Assembly: GCA_018398815.1 (NCBI GenBank)
Contig: CM031596.1
Location: 73,939,157 to 74,003,156 of the forward strand
Reading direction: 5' to 3'
DNA: 64,000 nucleotides
Origin: Conus ventricosus
Taxonomy: Eukaryota > Mollusca > Gastropoda > Neogastropoda > Conidae
How positions within the stretch are numbered: position 1 is the stretch's first letter; every line of letters begins with the position of its first letter. The position numbers were made by a program, and so were the translations under genes. Below the pieces are notes generated by a model. The model searched no databases, was not told the DNA's origin, and saw only the letters and a list, made by a program, of their open reading frames with translations. Below, in pieces: positions 10,243 through 22,850 of this stretch.

Positions 10243-11408
10243 GGATGGAATTTGGGAACAGAGGTCAGCATACAATGCCTTGTACGCCAGAGAGCTGGTA
10301 GACTCTTGCGAAAAGCTGCAAGATCAAAACGAATCTCTGGTGCGAAAAAGGTCCACGAGGCTGATCGGAAAACTTGGAAAAATCGGACACTACTCCTAGG
10401 TCTAGACCTGCATTCCGCACATGAGGCGCATACGAAGACCAAACGGCGGAATACATTTAGGTTGTTTTCAAACTTACTTTGGAACGGAGGTCAAAGACAC
10501 AGTCATAGGCAGGGTTTTCTGGTTTCCGAGAACAGTCGGATATAATAATTCAAACACAATTTCAGTCTGTGGTTGGACAGTGAAGGTTCACCCCCTCTGC
10601 GTACAGGCTGTACACAGGGGGGTGCGGAACGCTCCAAGACAGAGATGAAGCCCTTGATGGTGGATAGGGTCCAAGAGTTTGAGGTAAGACGATCTTGCGA
10701 GCCGTACACAGCACAACCGTAGTCCAGTTTGGAACGGACCAAGGCTCTGTAGAGAGTGCAGCAAAGTTTTCTTATCAGCGCCCCAGTCGGTGTGCGCTAC
10801 GACCCGCAGAATATTCAGTGCTTTCTGGCAGCAGTTTTGAGGTTTTTGATGTGGCTGAGAAAGTTAAGTTTCTGGTCAAAAATAACTCCCAGAAATTTGG
10901 CCTCGTTGACAGCTGGAATGGGAGATATCCCTACTTGAAGTTCAGGATCTGGAAAAAACTGACGGAAATTATGGAAGTGAATACACTGCTCTTTGAAGCA
11001 GAAAAGGTGAAACCGTTTTCATCCGCCCACCGATGGATTTTAATCCACGCAAAGCTGGAGCCTGCGCTGGACACTCGGTACAGGCTTCCAGTTGCGTAGA
11101 CAGCGAAATCATCCACAAACAATGAGCAGTCTGAACCCTGCTGAACTGATTGAACAATGTTGTTGATCTTGATGCTAAAGAGGGCAGGAGACAGTATGCT
11201 CCCCTGTGAACACCCAACTCCTGCTCGTGGACATCAGAGAGAGTGGTGCCAACCCGGACCTGAAACTGTCGTTCTGCCAAAAAATTTTGAATGAAAAGCG
11301 AAGATGACCTCGAAAACCCAGATCATGGAGATCATGAAGTATTCCCCGACTTCCAGGTGGTATCGTAGGCCTTCTCCAAGTCAAAGAAAATGGCCACTGC
11401 ATGCTGAT
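10243..11408 (-). pseudogene. non-LTR element reverse transcriptase (copy 2)
   Basis: RT domain. Motif A is AIFFDLEKAYDTTW (about 11390-11345), then AERQFQVRVGTTLSDVHEQE. Motif B is damaged (ELGVHRGAYCLL reads out of frame), and motif C is MFVDDFAVYATGSLY (near 11120). Downstream are the SKLDYGCAVYGSQDRL and NHRLKLCLNYYIRLFSET stretches shared with copy 1 apart from copy 1's deletion. At least four frameshifts are present. Confidence 0.85.
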
Positions 11409-11424
11409 TTTTTTTTTTTTTTTA

Positions 11425-11996
11425 ATACATTTTTTATTTCTTTCCTCATTCTCTCTTCCATTCCACAGTTCCTTTTTCTCTCTTCTCCATTCTTTCATCA
11501 ACATGATCTTTCCTTTGCTGTACATTTCCGGATGCAAATTAACACACATTTTTTGTTGTTAATGATATTTGTACATGTTTGACAATATTGTAGTAAATAA
11601 TCCGTGAAACGTATTAGAAACGAGTTATCTTTTTTTTTTTTCGATTTGAATGGATTTGAGTGAGAGTTCAATGTATGCCGAGGAAAGGTTGTTTTCTTTT
11701 TGTTGGATATACACACATACACAAACAAACAAAATTCACTAAGCACAATCCTCTGAGTTCTTACCAACTACAAGCACATAAAGACAACCAAACACATCCG
11801 CTCACTCCACTCACAATCCCTCCCCTCCCCACCCACCCACCCCCCACTTTCTCTCTTCTTATGAATTCATAATACTTAAACAATATACATAATTATTTAC
11901 AATATACAATAATGAAGTAATGTTTTCTCCGTGTGGTACCATGTGATAGCTGTTGTAATATAACGCATAATATATATATAATTATGTTCACTGCAA
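11425..11996. other. gene-free AT-rich sequence
   Basis: T-runs, CCCAC repeats near 11830 and an AT repeat near 11960. No coding signal is seen. Confidence 0.6.
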
Positions 11997-12001
11997 TGAT
12001 C

Positions 12002-13290
12002 CAGGGTTCCCCGGTGGTGGCATGAAGCCAAAAAAGGACCTTTAAAGGACTTTATAAGGACCTCAAATCAGTTTAAAAGGACCTTTGCCAACATGACTTT
12101 ACAGTACACCCCAAACCGCAGACACTTACCTCTCATAAACAGAGAACAGCTAATCCCATTTGAACGTTAATTCAGTCTTTGCAATTCACGTCACTGTAGG
12201 TTTCTTTGGCTGAATGTTATTGTCACAAAGTTTTATTTCACAAATATGTAGATTACTGAGTTTTCACTGTGAGTCACAAACTATTATAGACACATAATGA
12301 TGAATCACTTTCATTCCTTTGTTTTTACTGTCAGACCCACTACACTACTATTACACATTCTACTGTCACGTCCACTACACTACTATTTACACATTTTTCT
12401 TCACACACATCACAGTTTCTTAAGTTCACGAAACCCCACAAAAAAGGCACCGAGCAGAATGCTTGTCCACAGTATCGCTTCTCACCCACTCCCAATAAAC
12501 TTTATCAATAACCATCTATCCTGAAAGGAACATTTCCCTGGCATTTTGAACGTTTAGCTTGCAAACAAAACTTTTTTAAAACTTTCCAAACTAGGCCTCC
12601 GTCAGAATTAGCTAGCGCAGGGAAAAAGGAGGAAGGAGGAGAAGAGACCGGAGAAGGCATCTATCTTGTACATGCTGCTCAAGAACGCAGCATATAGCTG
12701 TTCTCCAAGGCAGTTTGTTATGTTCGCATACCGTGATGTTATGTACCTACATTTATTTGGGTAATAAGTTTTCATCTTTATTGCCTCACTCTTTTAATTA
12801 ATTTCTATACAGGGAACCTTTTAACATAGATCGTTTGACCGAAAATATTGAGTCAGCTATATGCCGCAAACATTAGCACCGCGTCTGCTCTTTGGAACCC
12901 ATGACGTCAAAGCTAAGCAAAGCAGCAGCGTGACTCATAGCCACTGCGCGCGGCTTCACGTCGTCTGCCACTGAGCAGAAAGCGCACTAATGTTATAGGC
13001 CTAGTAGTACTATCCTTGTACAGTACTGAGTTTCAGACGATATCGCGTCGGCATCTTTCAACTCTTTGCAACTTGCAAAAGTACGGTTTTGGTTGTCGGT
13101 GTTTCAGTTTCGTTCTCAAGTCTCTTTCTCTTGATAAAACAGGACTTAACAGTACCTTTCAAAACTTAGAAGGACCTCCTGATGAGTTAAAAGGACCAAC
13201 TTGCTGAATCAAAGCACTTAAAAGGCCTTTTAAAACCAAAATCCAATTCATAAGGACTTAAAAGGACTTGAAAGGACCCTACGAACCCTG
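12002..13290. mobile_element. non-autonomous DNA transposon, CAGGGTTC termini
   Basis: The left end reads CAGGGTTCCCCGG and the right end, reverse-complemented, CAGGGTTCGTAGGG. Both are flanked by TGATC (11997-12001 and 13291-13295), a probable 5-bp target duplication. Beside each end lie arrays of AAAAGGAC/AAAGGACTT, in the same orientation at both ends, not inverted. The interior (1.29 kb) has no transposase ORF. The CAGGGTT(C/T) start with repetitive subterminal sequence resembles some hAT-group elements, which more often make 8-bp duplications, so the superfamily is uncertain. Confidence 0.65.
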
Positions 13291-13647
13291 TGATCCTTCA
13301 AAATATAAATTTAAACAGACTTAAGCATTTCCCAGCTGGGTGTACACACCAGCACCAAAATCCCGTCCATCTGTGTCTTCATATTTCTTTAACAATCAAA
13401 AGAAAGTTAATTATGTGCTCTTAAGCCCGCTACCAATATGACACCGCTACACCACAGCTGCGCCCCGCCGACCAACCAACCTACCAGCTAAGTTGCCATC
13501 GGCCTACGGGTCCCAGCCGCGGTACCGCCATGCCAGGCAAGCACGGCGGCCAACAGGCTAACACCACACATCACAATGAATAATTTGAATACACCCATAA
13601 TTTGAAAATTACATCTACATATCCAGAACTTTTGAGGCTACTTTTTT

Positions 13648-13747
13648 NNNNNNNNNNNNNNNNNNNNNNNNNNNNNNNNNNNNNNNNNNNNNNNNNNNNN
13701 NNNNNNNNNNNNNNNNNNNNNNNNNNNNNNNNNNNNNNNNNNNNNNN
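13648..13747. other. assembly gap (100 N)
   Basis: Exactly 100 N. It cuts the inverted Polinton copy just before its ATPase gene would be expected. Bases 13296-13647 to its left contain no recognised gene. Confidence 1.
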
Positions 13748-13880
13748 CATTGGAAAGAATGACGCGGCTTAATTTTTAACGTCTAGTTTTGCCAGCTAAT
13801 TAGAATTCCTTTTGAAGGACGTCACTAACGCCCACAACCCATCCCTCCCTTATCTTTTAAGCAGAAATTTCAAATATCAT
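13748..13880 (-). pseudogene. Polinton copy A: start of cassette protein (partner of 46563-46880)
   Basis: Reverse-complement match to the first ~130 bp of the gene at 46563. The remainder lies beyond the gap. Function unknown. Confidence 0.75.
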
Positions 13881-14416
13881 TGTGAACGCATCTCCTATTT
13901 CATTGTGGAATGAACTGTATTTTGTAGAAGCATCTTTTAAAACCGTTTCTCTTCTGTGGAGGTGTACTGTTTTTTTCCCATACGGCGTTATTTCAATTTC
14001 TTTCCGACTATTGTCGTCCGGCATAAGACTTACATGTAAAGGGCCAGAGTTGAATGCTTTTCATGAAACTTTTTTGATGGCTAAAATATGTAAATGGGCT
14101 TATGAATTCAAATTTTATGTCCCATTCTAAATATGGTTCTAAGTGCCATTTGAGGTCAGGCTTTCGAACTATTTTTATATCATACTGGCCAACATTATTT
14201 GCTTCTAGATTGCGCAGCTGTTCTAGTTTAGGAAACTTTTTGCTGTCGCCAACCTCTTTGCGTTTATAATCACCATCTTTAGTGTACTCAAAACCATACA
14301 AAGTGCCTATTTCACCATTCTGTTCAAAGTCCGCAACGTCTGCAAGGTCTTTAATTCTAAGGTTATACACCTCACAGGCGCTAATGTAACTCCTGGTTCT
14401 TCTGGCCCACGCGACA
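13877..14416 (-). pseudogene. Polinton copy A: unknown cassette protein (partner of 46024-46566)
   Basis: Counterpart of the 180-residue protein in copy B, starting at the CAT (14414-14416) in GCGACATTTTTAG. Small indels shift the frame (readable ORF 14008-14370). Contains LADVADFEQNGEIGTLYGFE. Function unknown. Confidence 0.8.
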
Positions 14417-14432
14417 TTTTTAGTACAGTTTA

Positions 14433-15118
14433 TTATTTTATTTCCAAAACAATGTGTAGGTTATTGCATTTCACAACTTTCCTGCTTTGTCTGCAATTTT
14501 TATATTAAATGACCCAACCCTCCCACAAACTAATCTTTTAAACTGTAAATTAGGGAATTGTATAATTTCATATCGCAATTGCAGCTTTCCCCGCGGTAAA
14601 GCTCTTAAAACATTTGAGGGCCTTCCATCATATAAGTTTTTCATCAGTGCTCAGCTCATCCAAATGAACATAAAGTAATGAATGTAATGCAAGATCGAGC
14701 GGATTTTCCCCTTAAAAGTAGTTTTGTTTGGCGCAACAACAAATCTTTTAGTGACCTGAGTGTCAACTTTAAGCCTAACATTTTAGCTAGCTCTTTATCA
14801 ATAAGTAATCTGCTTTTTCAGGTTCGAATGTTAATATTGTTTTTAGATTTGCATTGTTAAGTTTGAGAGTAATGCCGAATTTACTCATTGCTTCTTTTTA
14901 GTGAGCAAAACCCGTAATAACCATCAGGTATTGTTAACTGGTTAGCTTTGAGCCCCACAAACTTTTGTAATCTTATTATTCCCCTTGGTTTCGCTTATAT
15001 TAAACCCTTCGACTTTGTAAAATATTTCATGGAGCGCGACCGTTTTGGCCCCGCAATTGTTATCAATAGCATGTTCTAAAAACGAAGGACGGTCTTGAGT
15101 TGTTATTGTTACAAACAT
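14433..15118 (-). pseudogene. Polinton copy A: penton-like protein
   Basis: Mirrors 45315-46008, from the start CAT at 15116-15118 to the stop at 14433. Frame broken by indels. See the copy B entry for the family argument. Confidence 0.65.
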
Positions 15119-15136
15119 TTTTTAAAACAAATTAAA

Positions 15137-16345
15137 ATGAGTGCATTCAAATATACTGGCGCAAAATATTTTGTTGGGCCGCACTACAATCTTAAAAATA
15201 TAGCAAACTGATACTCTTGACATTGCTGTGACCAGACTGCCTCTTTTCATAAAAAGGTGAGTACTCCATTGAAGAGCTATCTTAACCCTCCTATTGAAAA
15301 CGACCACATCAAGAAAGCGTGGTTTAGTCATCCGATGCAGTTTTATCAGAACCAGTTAAACTTTGCTGTGTTTTGCGCATCAACTGGGTGTGGAGGTGGT
15401 ATGCTGATCATTTAAATCACCATGATCCTTTGGTGAGGTCAGTGTACAGATTTCATTTCTATTACACCTTCAGACGTATTTTGTCTGAACTGCAAGCGCC
15501 ATTACCAAATGACAAACCGTTTAATCATTCAGCAACAGAATAGACATGAAGGCTTTTGAAAGAATCTGTAACGAATTCAATATTAACATCAAGACAGACT
15601 TTAGACAAAAGTTTGGATCATAATCATGGCCTAGGCGACCTTTATTATTGGGCACGCACAGAAAGTATAACTATGACTGGCATTCTCCTTTAAATCTTTC
15701 TTTCCAGGCACAACTGTTAAGCCTGTGTCCCTACAGCAAGAGCATAAAACAGCATGGACAACATTTATCTTAGACACTCTAAGGGCCTAACTAGGGCGGG
15801 AATAGAACGAATAAACGACTCTATTCGTACTTACGTTGGTGTTTGCTAGGTTCGCAAGCACAGGCAAGATCGAGCATAACTGATCTTTTACTGGCTTTGA
15901 CGCCAAAAACAATATTAGCAAATTTAGAGGACGCCATTAATTCTACAGTTGATTTACCTTCAAGTATTTAAAAGATACCAAAATGTTTTACAATACGCAA
16001 GATCGAAAGTAGACTTTGCTGTTGGCACTGGTTTATACATGCTGCCTTCTGACCTCAGACTCCAGGTAGGAAATAATAATAAACTATAATAATGAAATTC
16101 TTATAGCAGGCAATGAACAGAAGGTTGGGAAAAACGACATAAATTCTGAGCCAGTAATATTACAAACAATAAAAGAACACCCAAGATTAAGTCATCTAAT
16201 CCCCGAAGTCCAACCCCCCAAAGTCATTGAAGACTCAGCAAAGCTCGCGGACTCTGTTCGCGATGACCATGAATATGAAAAGACAGCGCTTGTTCTTGGA
16301 TTAACTGGCAGGATTACTTGGTCTTTATCTTACTAAAATTAACCC
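15137..16345 (+). pseudogene. Polinton copy A: ~400-residue cassette protein (partner of 45294-44050)
   Basis: Starts ATGAGTGCATTC at 15137 and matches the copy B gene throughout, including the Asn/His-rich NHHDPLVRSVYRFHF-type segment and the hydrophobic C-terminal helix near 16290-16340. Multiple indels break the frame. Confidence 0.75.
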
Positions 16346-17071
16346 AACTATTAAGAGAACTAATGTCAAAGTACGGCCATAAAGCCAACTACTTTGCTTG
16401 CAAGAAAAAAGCAGTACAATACCCCAATATACAGGTAAAGAGTCTAACTTTACACTAATTTTTAATAAACTCGCAAGATGATCAAGCTGTTTCTTTACCA
16501 TGATTTATCAGGTGGAGGAGATGGCGGTGGAGGCACTGAACTTTGACCACCGCCGCCTGTAATAGCCATCACCAGTGTACTTATTGCAAAACCTAAGGCC
16601 GTTATAACGCTTGCTAATGTGGACTCCTTGCTCTCTAAACAGTGGTTCGTATTCGTTCTGCTAGCGTTGTGTCTTCATATAAAATTTTTCGGTAGTTTCT
16701 CTTATTCTATTCACTTGAGTTCGTAATTGGTCTCGGTTAGTAGTCAGCACTTCTAGTCTTGCTGATCTTTCTTGTTCAAGATCTTTTAGTCTTTGGGTTA
16801 TTCTTTCTTTAATATCATGCCAAGTTGGCGTCATCAGCCTCTACGAGTTTTTTTTTTCTCTTTTATATGCCCATCTAGTTCACCTAGTTTTGCTAAATTG
16901 TTTGTTAATTCGCCTTTGATGTTCTTAAAGTACGATCAAGGGCTGTTAGTTCTCGCATGGGTAGCGGTGAGTCGTGTATAGTCTTAACGCTGTTTCTTCT
17001 GAAAAACTGGTTTCTGCTTCTATTGTATTTATTAATTCGCCTGCTGATTGATTTAATTCTTTAAGTTCCAT
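16325..17071 (-). pseudogene. Polinton copy A: coiled-coil/transmembrane protein
   Basis: Mirrors 43330-44102. At the point where copy B has two overlapping ORFs, copy A lacks one A (near 16867), which puts the two halves in one frame. This supports a single gene. Other indels break this copy elsewhere, for example an added T-run near 16850. Confidence 0.7.
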
Positions 17072-17074
17072 GTT

Positions 17075-17487
17075 TTACATTTGGTTATCTGTTGGAGTTC
17101 TTGCAGTGTGTTTTGAAGTTTAGAACTCCCTCCCCCCTTAATTTTGGCCTAACAAGGCCAAGGCGATTTTGATCTTTCACCCCTGAGTCTATTTCAATTG
17201 ACCCACGGCTAAAAACTTTGATGGGTCTTTTTTAGTTGTAAGCTGAACAAGTTGTCCTTGGTCGCTCCTCACAAACAAATGATCATCTTTTAATTCAAAA
17301 TCTTTTGGGTCTATAAATTCGGGAGGTTCTTGACCTAAAACTTTGGTACAATGATTTAACCTTACTTTCTTTTAAATTTTCATGCCGCATTGACGCATTG
17401 AGCGATGCTGTGTCAAAGGATCATTTCACTCATGTCGTCTCCAGATCAAAAACATCATAATCTACTTCGCCTTAAATTCTTGCCAGT
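17075..17487 (-). pseudogene. Polinton copy A: acidic cassette protein (partner of 42914-43326)
   Basis: Mirrors the copy B gene. The start codon is lost here to a small change in the CTTGCCAGTTTTT context. Function unknown. Confidence 0.65.
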
Positions 17488-17523
17488 TTTTAAATAATTA
17501 ACTTTTTATTTGTTTTTTTAAAA

Positions 17524-18687
17524 ATGCCACAACAAGCACATGGTCGATTCTTGACCCGCAAAAGAAACAGAAAGGCCCCATGGCGTGAAGGGAAATAAAC
17601 GGAATATTATTGTTCCAAATAATCCATCTACTATTGTGCAGATCAAATTCTTACTGTCAAATTTCCAGACTTAGGAGCGGATGAATTGATTGTGCCCGGC
17701 TCTGCGCGTCTTACTTTCAAAAAAGAAAATCGTTTCAACAACAGACCCAAACAGGACAGTTGTAAAGAATCTGGGGCGGGCAATTTTTAAGAAAAATTTC
17801 TATAAAACTTGGGGGCAAGAAATATTTTCTTTACACAATGCAGACTATTTTTAACCCATTCTGATCTATGCTAACCGGGAATGAAAGGGCTGATCTTGCG
17901 TTTCAAGGAATCGAAAAAGAAGAAGCACTAAAACATAGAATAGGCGCTGGAGATACTAAAGAGTCAAAAAGTATGTAGCCGTAAAGTTTGCGTATAAAAA
18001 TCGCTTTTCCATTCCCTTAGATTTTGAGTTGTTAAAAGCGCATGCGCCATACTTTCAAGGAGCATTAAAAAGACAGATTGTCATATGAACTAAATTTTAA
18101 AAGAATACAAACGGTTATCATATCATCAGACACCGAAGCAAAGTACAGCATTTCTGACATCTCGTTAGAGTTTGATGTTGTTAGCAACCCTAATTTAGCA
18201 GAGCTGATTGCGCACCAATATGAGTCACATTTCCCAATATATTACGAAAGAGTGATTCATCATACAACATATCCCCGAAGCAGGGCAGACACTTATGGAA
18301 TTTTGGTTTAGTGTTGCGCAAGATCGCTTAAGGGATTTTTTGCTTTCGAGATGAGACGTCAAAAGACAAGTGAAAAGTTTTTAATCTAAAAAACGAAAGT
18401 ACAATGTTCGATTGAGGGAGTCCTACCAAATCTACCTGCGGGCTTAACTTATCAGCATTTTGTGAATAAGAAAACTGTGGGCGGGAGGGTAGAAATCCAC
18501 AGATTTGGAAAATTAAAATTGTGGCCAAAAAAAGGCTTTCCCTGGTTTTTTCCCCCCTTTTTTTTTTTCCTTACTTTCAAAAAAAAAAGAAAATTTTTCG
18601 TTTTTCAACAAACAAAAAATCCCAAAAAAAAAAGAGGGACCAAAGGTTTTTTGGGTAAAAAAAAAAAAAATTTTTTTTTCCTGGGGC

Positions 18688-18743
<56 letters not shown>

Positions 18744-18760
18744 AAGTTAGAAAATTTCAA
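17524..18760 (+). pseudogene. Polinton copy A: major capsid candidate
   Basis: ATG at 17524, the counterpart of 42875-41605. The middle part reads cleanly (18078-18311, with DTEAKYSISDISLEFDVV), while the end runs into the corrupted zone and the poly-C tract at 18690. See the copy B entry. Confidence 0.75.
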
Positions 18761-19389
18761 AAAACCCGGGAAAAAAACAAAATATTTTCCCTTTAAATGC
18801 GACATTTTTTTAAATACTGAGGAAAAACCCGGAAATAAGGGCCATCCCCAAGGAAAAAATGGGAACCTTTTTAAAAAAAAGGGGTATGGCGGAGAACTGG
18901 TACCCGGTTCCTTAAATGGGGGTCCTTTTCCTTCCCTTGTTTTAGTGAAAAAGCGGGGGCCCCAAAATTTAAACACTTAAAAACAGACAAGCTAGGGCAA
19001 TTTTTAAAGCTAAAATTGTTTTAAAACCGAAAAATAAACCCGCATTTTGGTTTTTTTTTAAACCCCAATTACGATAAATTAAATTTAACCCCTTTCCCAA
19101 TTTTAAAAAGATTTTACCAAAAACCCAAAAGGGGGTTTGGGAAATTTTTTTAAGGGGAAAGGGGGGAACAATTTTTTTTTCAAGCCGACCCCGACCCAAT
19201 AAAAAGAATTTTAAAAAAAAAGTACAAGCAAAAAATATTTCCAAAACCCAAAATTTCAACCCGGGGGTTTTCAACCTTTAGTTTTATAAAACCAAGGGGG
19301 GGCAAAAAACCCGTTAAATTTGGTTCGTTTTTAATTTTTTTTTTTAAATTTAAAAAATTTTTTTGGGCCAAAGGAAAAAAAGGAAAACG

Positions 19390-22300
19390 GCAGGGGCAAG
19401 AAATTGGAAGGACAAAAACAAATTGTTTAAAGGAAAAGCCAAAAAAAGAGAAGGTTTTTTAATTAAAGAGCACTAAATTTTGTAAAAAAAATTTAGAAAG
19501 TATTCCCCAAAAAAACAAAAGCGTTGTAAAATAAAAATTTCCTCACGCCGTAAAAAAAATAAAAACCCCCTTAAATAAAAACCTTTTTAATTACAAACAA
19601 AAGAAATAAAATTCCTAGAAAATTTTTTTCAAAAAAACCCAAACAAGGAACCCCTTTTTCTTTCCAAAATGTTTAAACACCCCGTCCAATAATGCTTACA
19701 CGGGGTTTTTTAAAGGGGCTGGCCCCGCGGAAGGGGGGTTTTTTGGGCCTTTTGGGGGTTTTAAAGGGGCAAAGTCCTTGGAAAAAATTTAAAAAACAAT
19801 CCAAAACGCCCGTTTTTCAACTTAAACCCGGCAAATTTACCGGTTTTTTTAAAAAAAAAGCGTTTTAAACATCAAAAAATTTAAGAAAAACCAAATGTTT
19901 TAAAAAGGTTTTTGGATCTTAAAAAAGGCGGAAAATTTTTCCCAAAAACACCAGAGAGGGGGATAAAAAAAATTCCCCAAAAAAATTAAAACCAAAATTT
20001 ATCCTTTTCCTGGTTAATTAACCAAATTTGTTTTATTTTGGCCGGGAAAAAAAAAACCCCAAAAAGGGTTTTTTGGTTTTTTTTAATTTAAAAAAAAATT
20101 TTTGGTTGAAAAGGGAAGGGAACAGTCCAACTTTTGGGAAAGCCAAAAGAATGTGGGAACTTTACCCTAATGTTTTGGCCGGGAAGGGCTTCCCCCCCAA
20201 AAATAACACTTGTTAGCCAAAAATGAAATTTCCAAATTTCCCAAAAAAACTAACAAAAAAAACCCCCCCGAAAATTTTTTTAAACAAGAAACCAAAAAAT
20301 GAAGGAAAAATTAAAACTTTTGGGTTAAAAAAGATTTTTTTTCCTTAAGACAAAACCCCTTAACAACGCCCCCCCAGTTAAAAGTTTTTTTGAAGGAAAA
20401 GGGAAAAACCGGTTGGGCAAACAAGGTACCAAAAGGTTATTTTTTAAAAAAACTAAGTGCACCTTTTGAAAAAAGGGCACCCCCCCAAAATTGGAAAACA
20501 TTTTTAAATTTAAAAATTCAAAAAAATTTTTATTTTCCCTTCCTTTTGGGGCGGATCGCCCAACAGCCAGAATTGAAAAAAGGCCCAATCCCCAAAACTT
20601 CTTAAGGAAACCTTTTTCGAAAGGCGAAAAGATTTTGGAAAAAAAAAAATAACTGAAATTTAAAAATTGAAAAAAAGGGCCGGCCAAAAAAGCCCAACAA
20701 AGGGGAAAACCCAAACCCAAAACTCATTGTGGATTTTTTTTTTGTGGGGGCCTCCCCAATAGGACGAGAGAATGGAATTAAAAAACCAATCAAAATTTCC
20801 GGAAAAGTTTAAAAAAAGGAGCGCGGCATAAAAATTTAAAAATTCTTAACAAAAAGGACCAGAACTAACCCCCCCCTGGAAAATTTTTTAAGGAAGGGAA
20901 AACCCCCTTTAAACAAGCCAATTTTTTTAAACCCCCCCCTTCGGTGCTTTTTGCCTTTGAACCACACAGAAAATTCAAAAAAATTTTAATAAAATGTTTT
21001 TCAGCCTTCAAAAGGGGGGAGGGGCCCATTAAGCCCCGAATTTTAAAAGGGGCCCTGGCCCTCAGAAAAAATTTTTAAAACCCCATTGAAGAAAAGGGAA
21101 TTTTTTATAATCAAAAAATTTTTTGGGAAATTTGACCGGAAGAAAACTTTCCACCAAAAAAGGGTTTTTTTGGGTCTTAGAGGGAATGGACATTAGGGAC
21201 CTGTTTCCACATTTAAGGGGAAAAGTTTAAAAAGGGGAAGGGGCAAAAAATGAACTTCCTTTTAATGGTTTGTAAAAATTGGGCGGCCGACTTTAAAATT
21301 TGGGGGAAAGCCTCTAACCATTACTTTGGACCCCCATTAAATCGCCCCGGGTTAGGGGAACCCCCATCAAAAAAATTTTACTGGGCTTTAATTTAAATTG
21401 TCGTTTCCCGTTTCTTTTGGAAAAACTTTGTTGGGGAATTAGAGGATGCACCCCTTAAAACCCCCCAAAACAAAAATTTTTTTTGGCCCCAACTCGTTAG
21501 AAAAGGGGGCCCCCCTTTATGTTTTTAATAAAAAAGGGAAGGTTGGGCAAGGCCGCCAACCTCCATTTTTTCCAACTTAAAAAGGGCCCAAGGCCGGCCG
21601 ATCCTAAAAAATTTTCAAAAGGTTTTAAAGGGGGGAAACAATTTAACCCCTTTTAAACAGAGGGTTCATTTTTTGAAAATTTAGAAAACCCGTTTAAAAC
21701 TTCATTGGACCTCCGCAAAATTTCTACCCTTTAGGGGACGTTTCCCAAAAAGAAGGGTAAAAGAGAATTTAAATTTCCTAATTTAAATGAGGAAAAAAAA
21801 GCGGGGGCTTTTCAGGCCTTCTTACATTTTTTAAAAAAACCCCTTTTGGGAAGGGAACACTTTTTAAATCTAAATTCTTTTTAAACAAACATTTAGGGAA
21901 CCAAATCCAAAAACCTTTCCCTTAGAAACAAAATTTCCACAGGGGCCCCAAAAAAAGGCTTAAAATTTAAATTTAAGCTGATACCAAACCGGGTTTATTT
22001 AAAAAGGTTTGGGAAAAATCCCAAACCCAAAGGAATGTCAAAATAAGAGAAACCAAAGATAACCGAACCCAATTAAGGCCTAACTTCAAAAAAAAAATTT
22101 TTCAAGACTTTTTAAAAAATTTTAAGTTACCTTTTTGGATAATTTTTTGAAAAAAAAAAAAAGGAAACTTTGGGACCAAAACCTGATTTAGGGGATTTTT
22201 TTAAAGGTTTTAACAAAGCTTTTTAAAATTTAGAATTTCTTTATCCCCAACAAAGGGCCTTAAACCTGATTCCCAAAAAAGGGCTTTAAAAGTTTTCCTG

Positions 22301-22850
22301 ACCATTTTTGGAAAAGATAAAAAAAAAGAAATCTTTTAAAAAACCATTTTGGGAAGGGAAATTACAAAGGGGAAATTTTCAGGGATACAACCCCCGATTA
22401 ACCGAAAATTTAACACAGGCCGTTTTATTTAAAAACCCTACAAACCCCTTAAAAATTAAATAAAACCCAAAAGGGAATTGGGGTTTTTGCATGTTCCCAA
22501 AATTTTTTTTCATCCGTTAATAAAAAGGGTTTTTTTGGGGAAAGATGAAGGATGAATTACGGGGAAAAAAAAACAAGGGTATTTGGGTTTAAGGCAAAAA
22601 TGCAGTATTTCGACCCAAGAAACCTTTAAAGAAAGAAAAGGGGAAATCTGCGGTTTTGTCCCAGCCCCAACAAATCAAGGGACAACAACAAAAAGCATTG
22701 TTTGGCAATAAAATTTCCCACATGAAACGTAAAACGCAAATTCAAAATCTACATGAGTAAAACAAAACCCGTTTTAACAAAAAGTCATTAGATAGAAAAA
22801 ACCCACAAAACGGGTTTTTTGTTACCCAGAGTTTTCATAGCAACGGGAAA
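19390..22850 (+). pseudogene. Polinton copy A: DNA polymerase B, corrupted
   Basis: The start aligns to the N-terminal coding region of copy B (GAAGGACAAGACGAATTG in copy B against 19405-19425 here). Near 22550-22620 a frame resembles the conserved segment close to the end of Polinton DNA polymerases (a DEL-G-K region followed by an F-x-x-KM motif), and 22690-22850 resembles the terminal region. It therefore spans the part missing from copy B. Catalytic motifs between cannot be read reliably because of base corruption. Confidence 0.6.

Larger units (their letters stand above)
9136..11408 (-). mobile_element. 5'-truncated non-LTR retrotransposon with RNase H (copy 2)
   Basis: Minus-strand element. 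The 5' edge lies at a T-run at 11409, just before RT motif A (AIFFDLEKAYDTTW, about 11390-11345). RT motif B/C parts, RNase H and a C-terminal domain follow, and it ends at 9136 in a (TTATC)n tail, a simple-repeat 3' end as in I-group elements. The sequence GCTGGGCTATAAGCAAC next to the tail is the 3' terminal signature and occurs twice (about 9160 and 10190), the second time inside an insertion. A 50-base A-run (9230-9279) lies in the 3' region. Frameshifts are numerous; this is a dead copy. Confidence 0.88.
13748..22850. mobile_element. Polinton/adintovirus-like element, inverted copy A
   Basis: Its bases match the reverse complement of 46706 down to about 40560 and then continue through the polymerase region that copy B loses at its N gap. 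Gene order and relative orientation are the same as copy B, mirrored. Between 13748 and 18480 the two copies are near identical apart from many 1-2 base indels. From 18480 on, copy A is badly corrupted but still alignable, for example at 19330-19480 against 40870-40730. The left end is set by the 100-N gap. No terminal inverted repeat was found. Confidence 0.85.

Noticed and set aside
18462..18980. 172-residue ORF and antisense partners
   Set aside because: Lies across homopolymer runs in the corrupted part of the Polinton copy; frames are meaningless.
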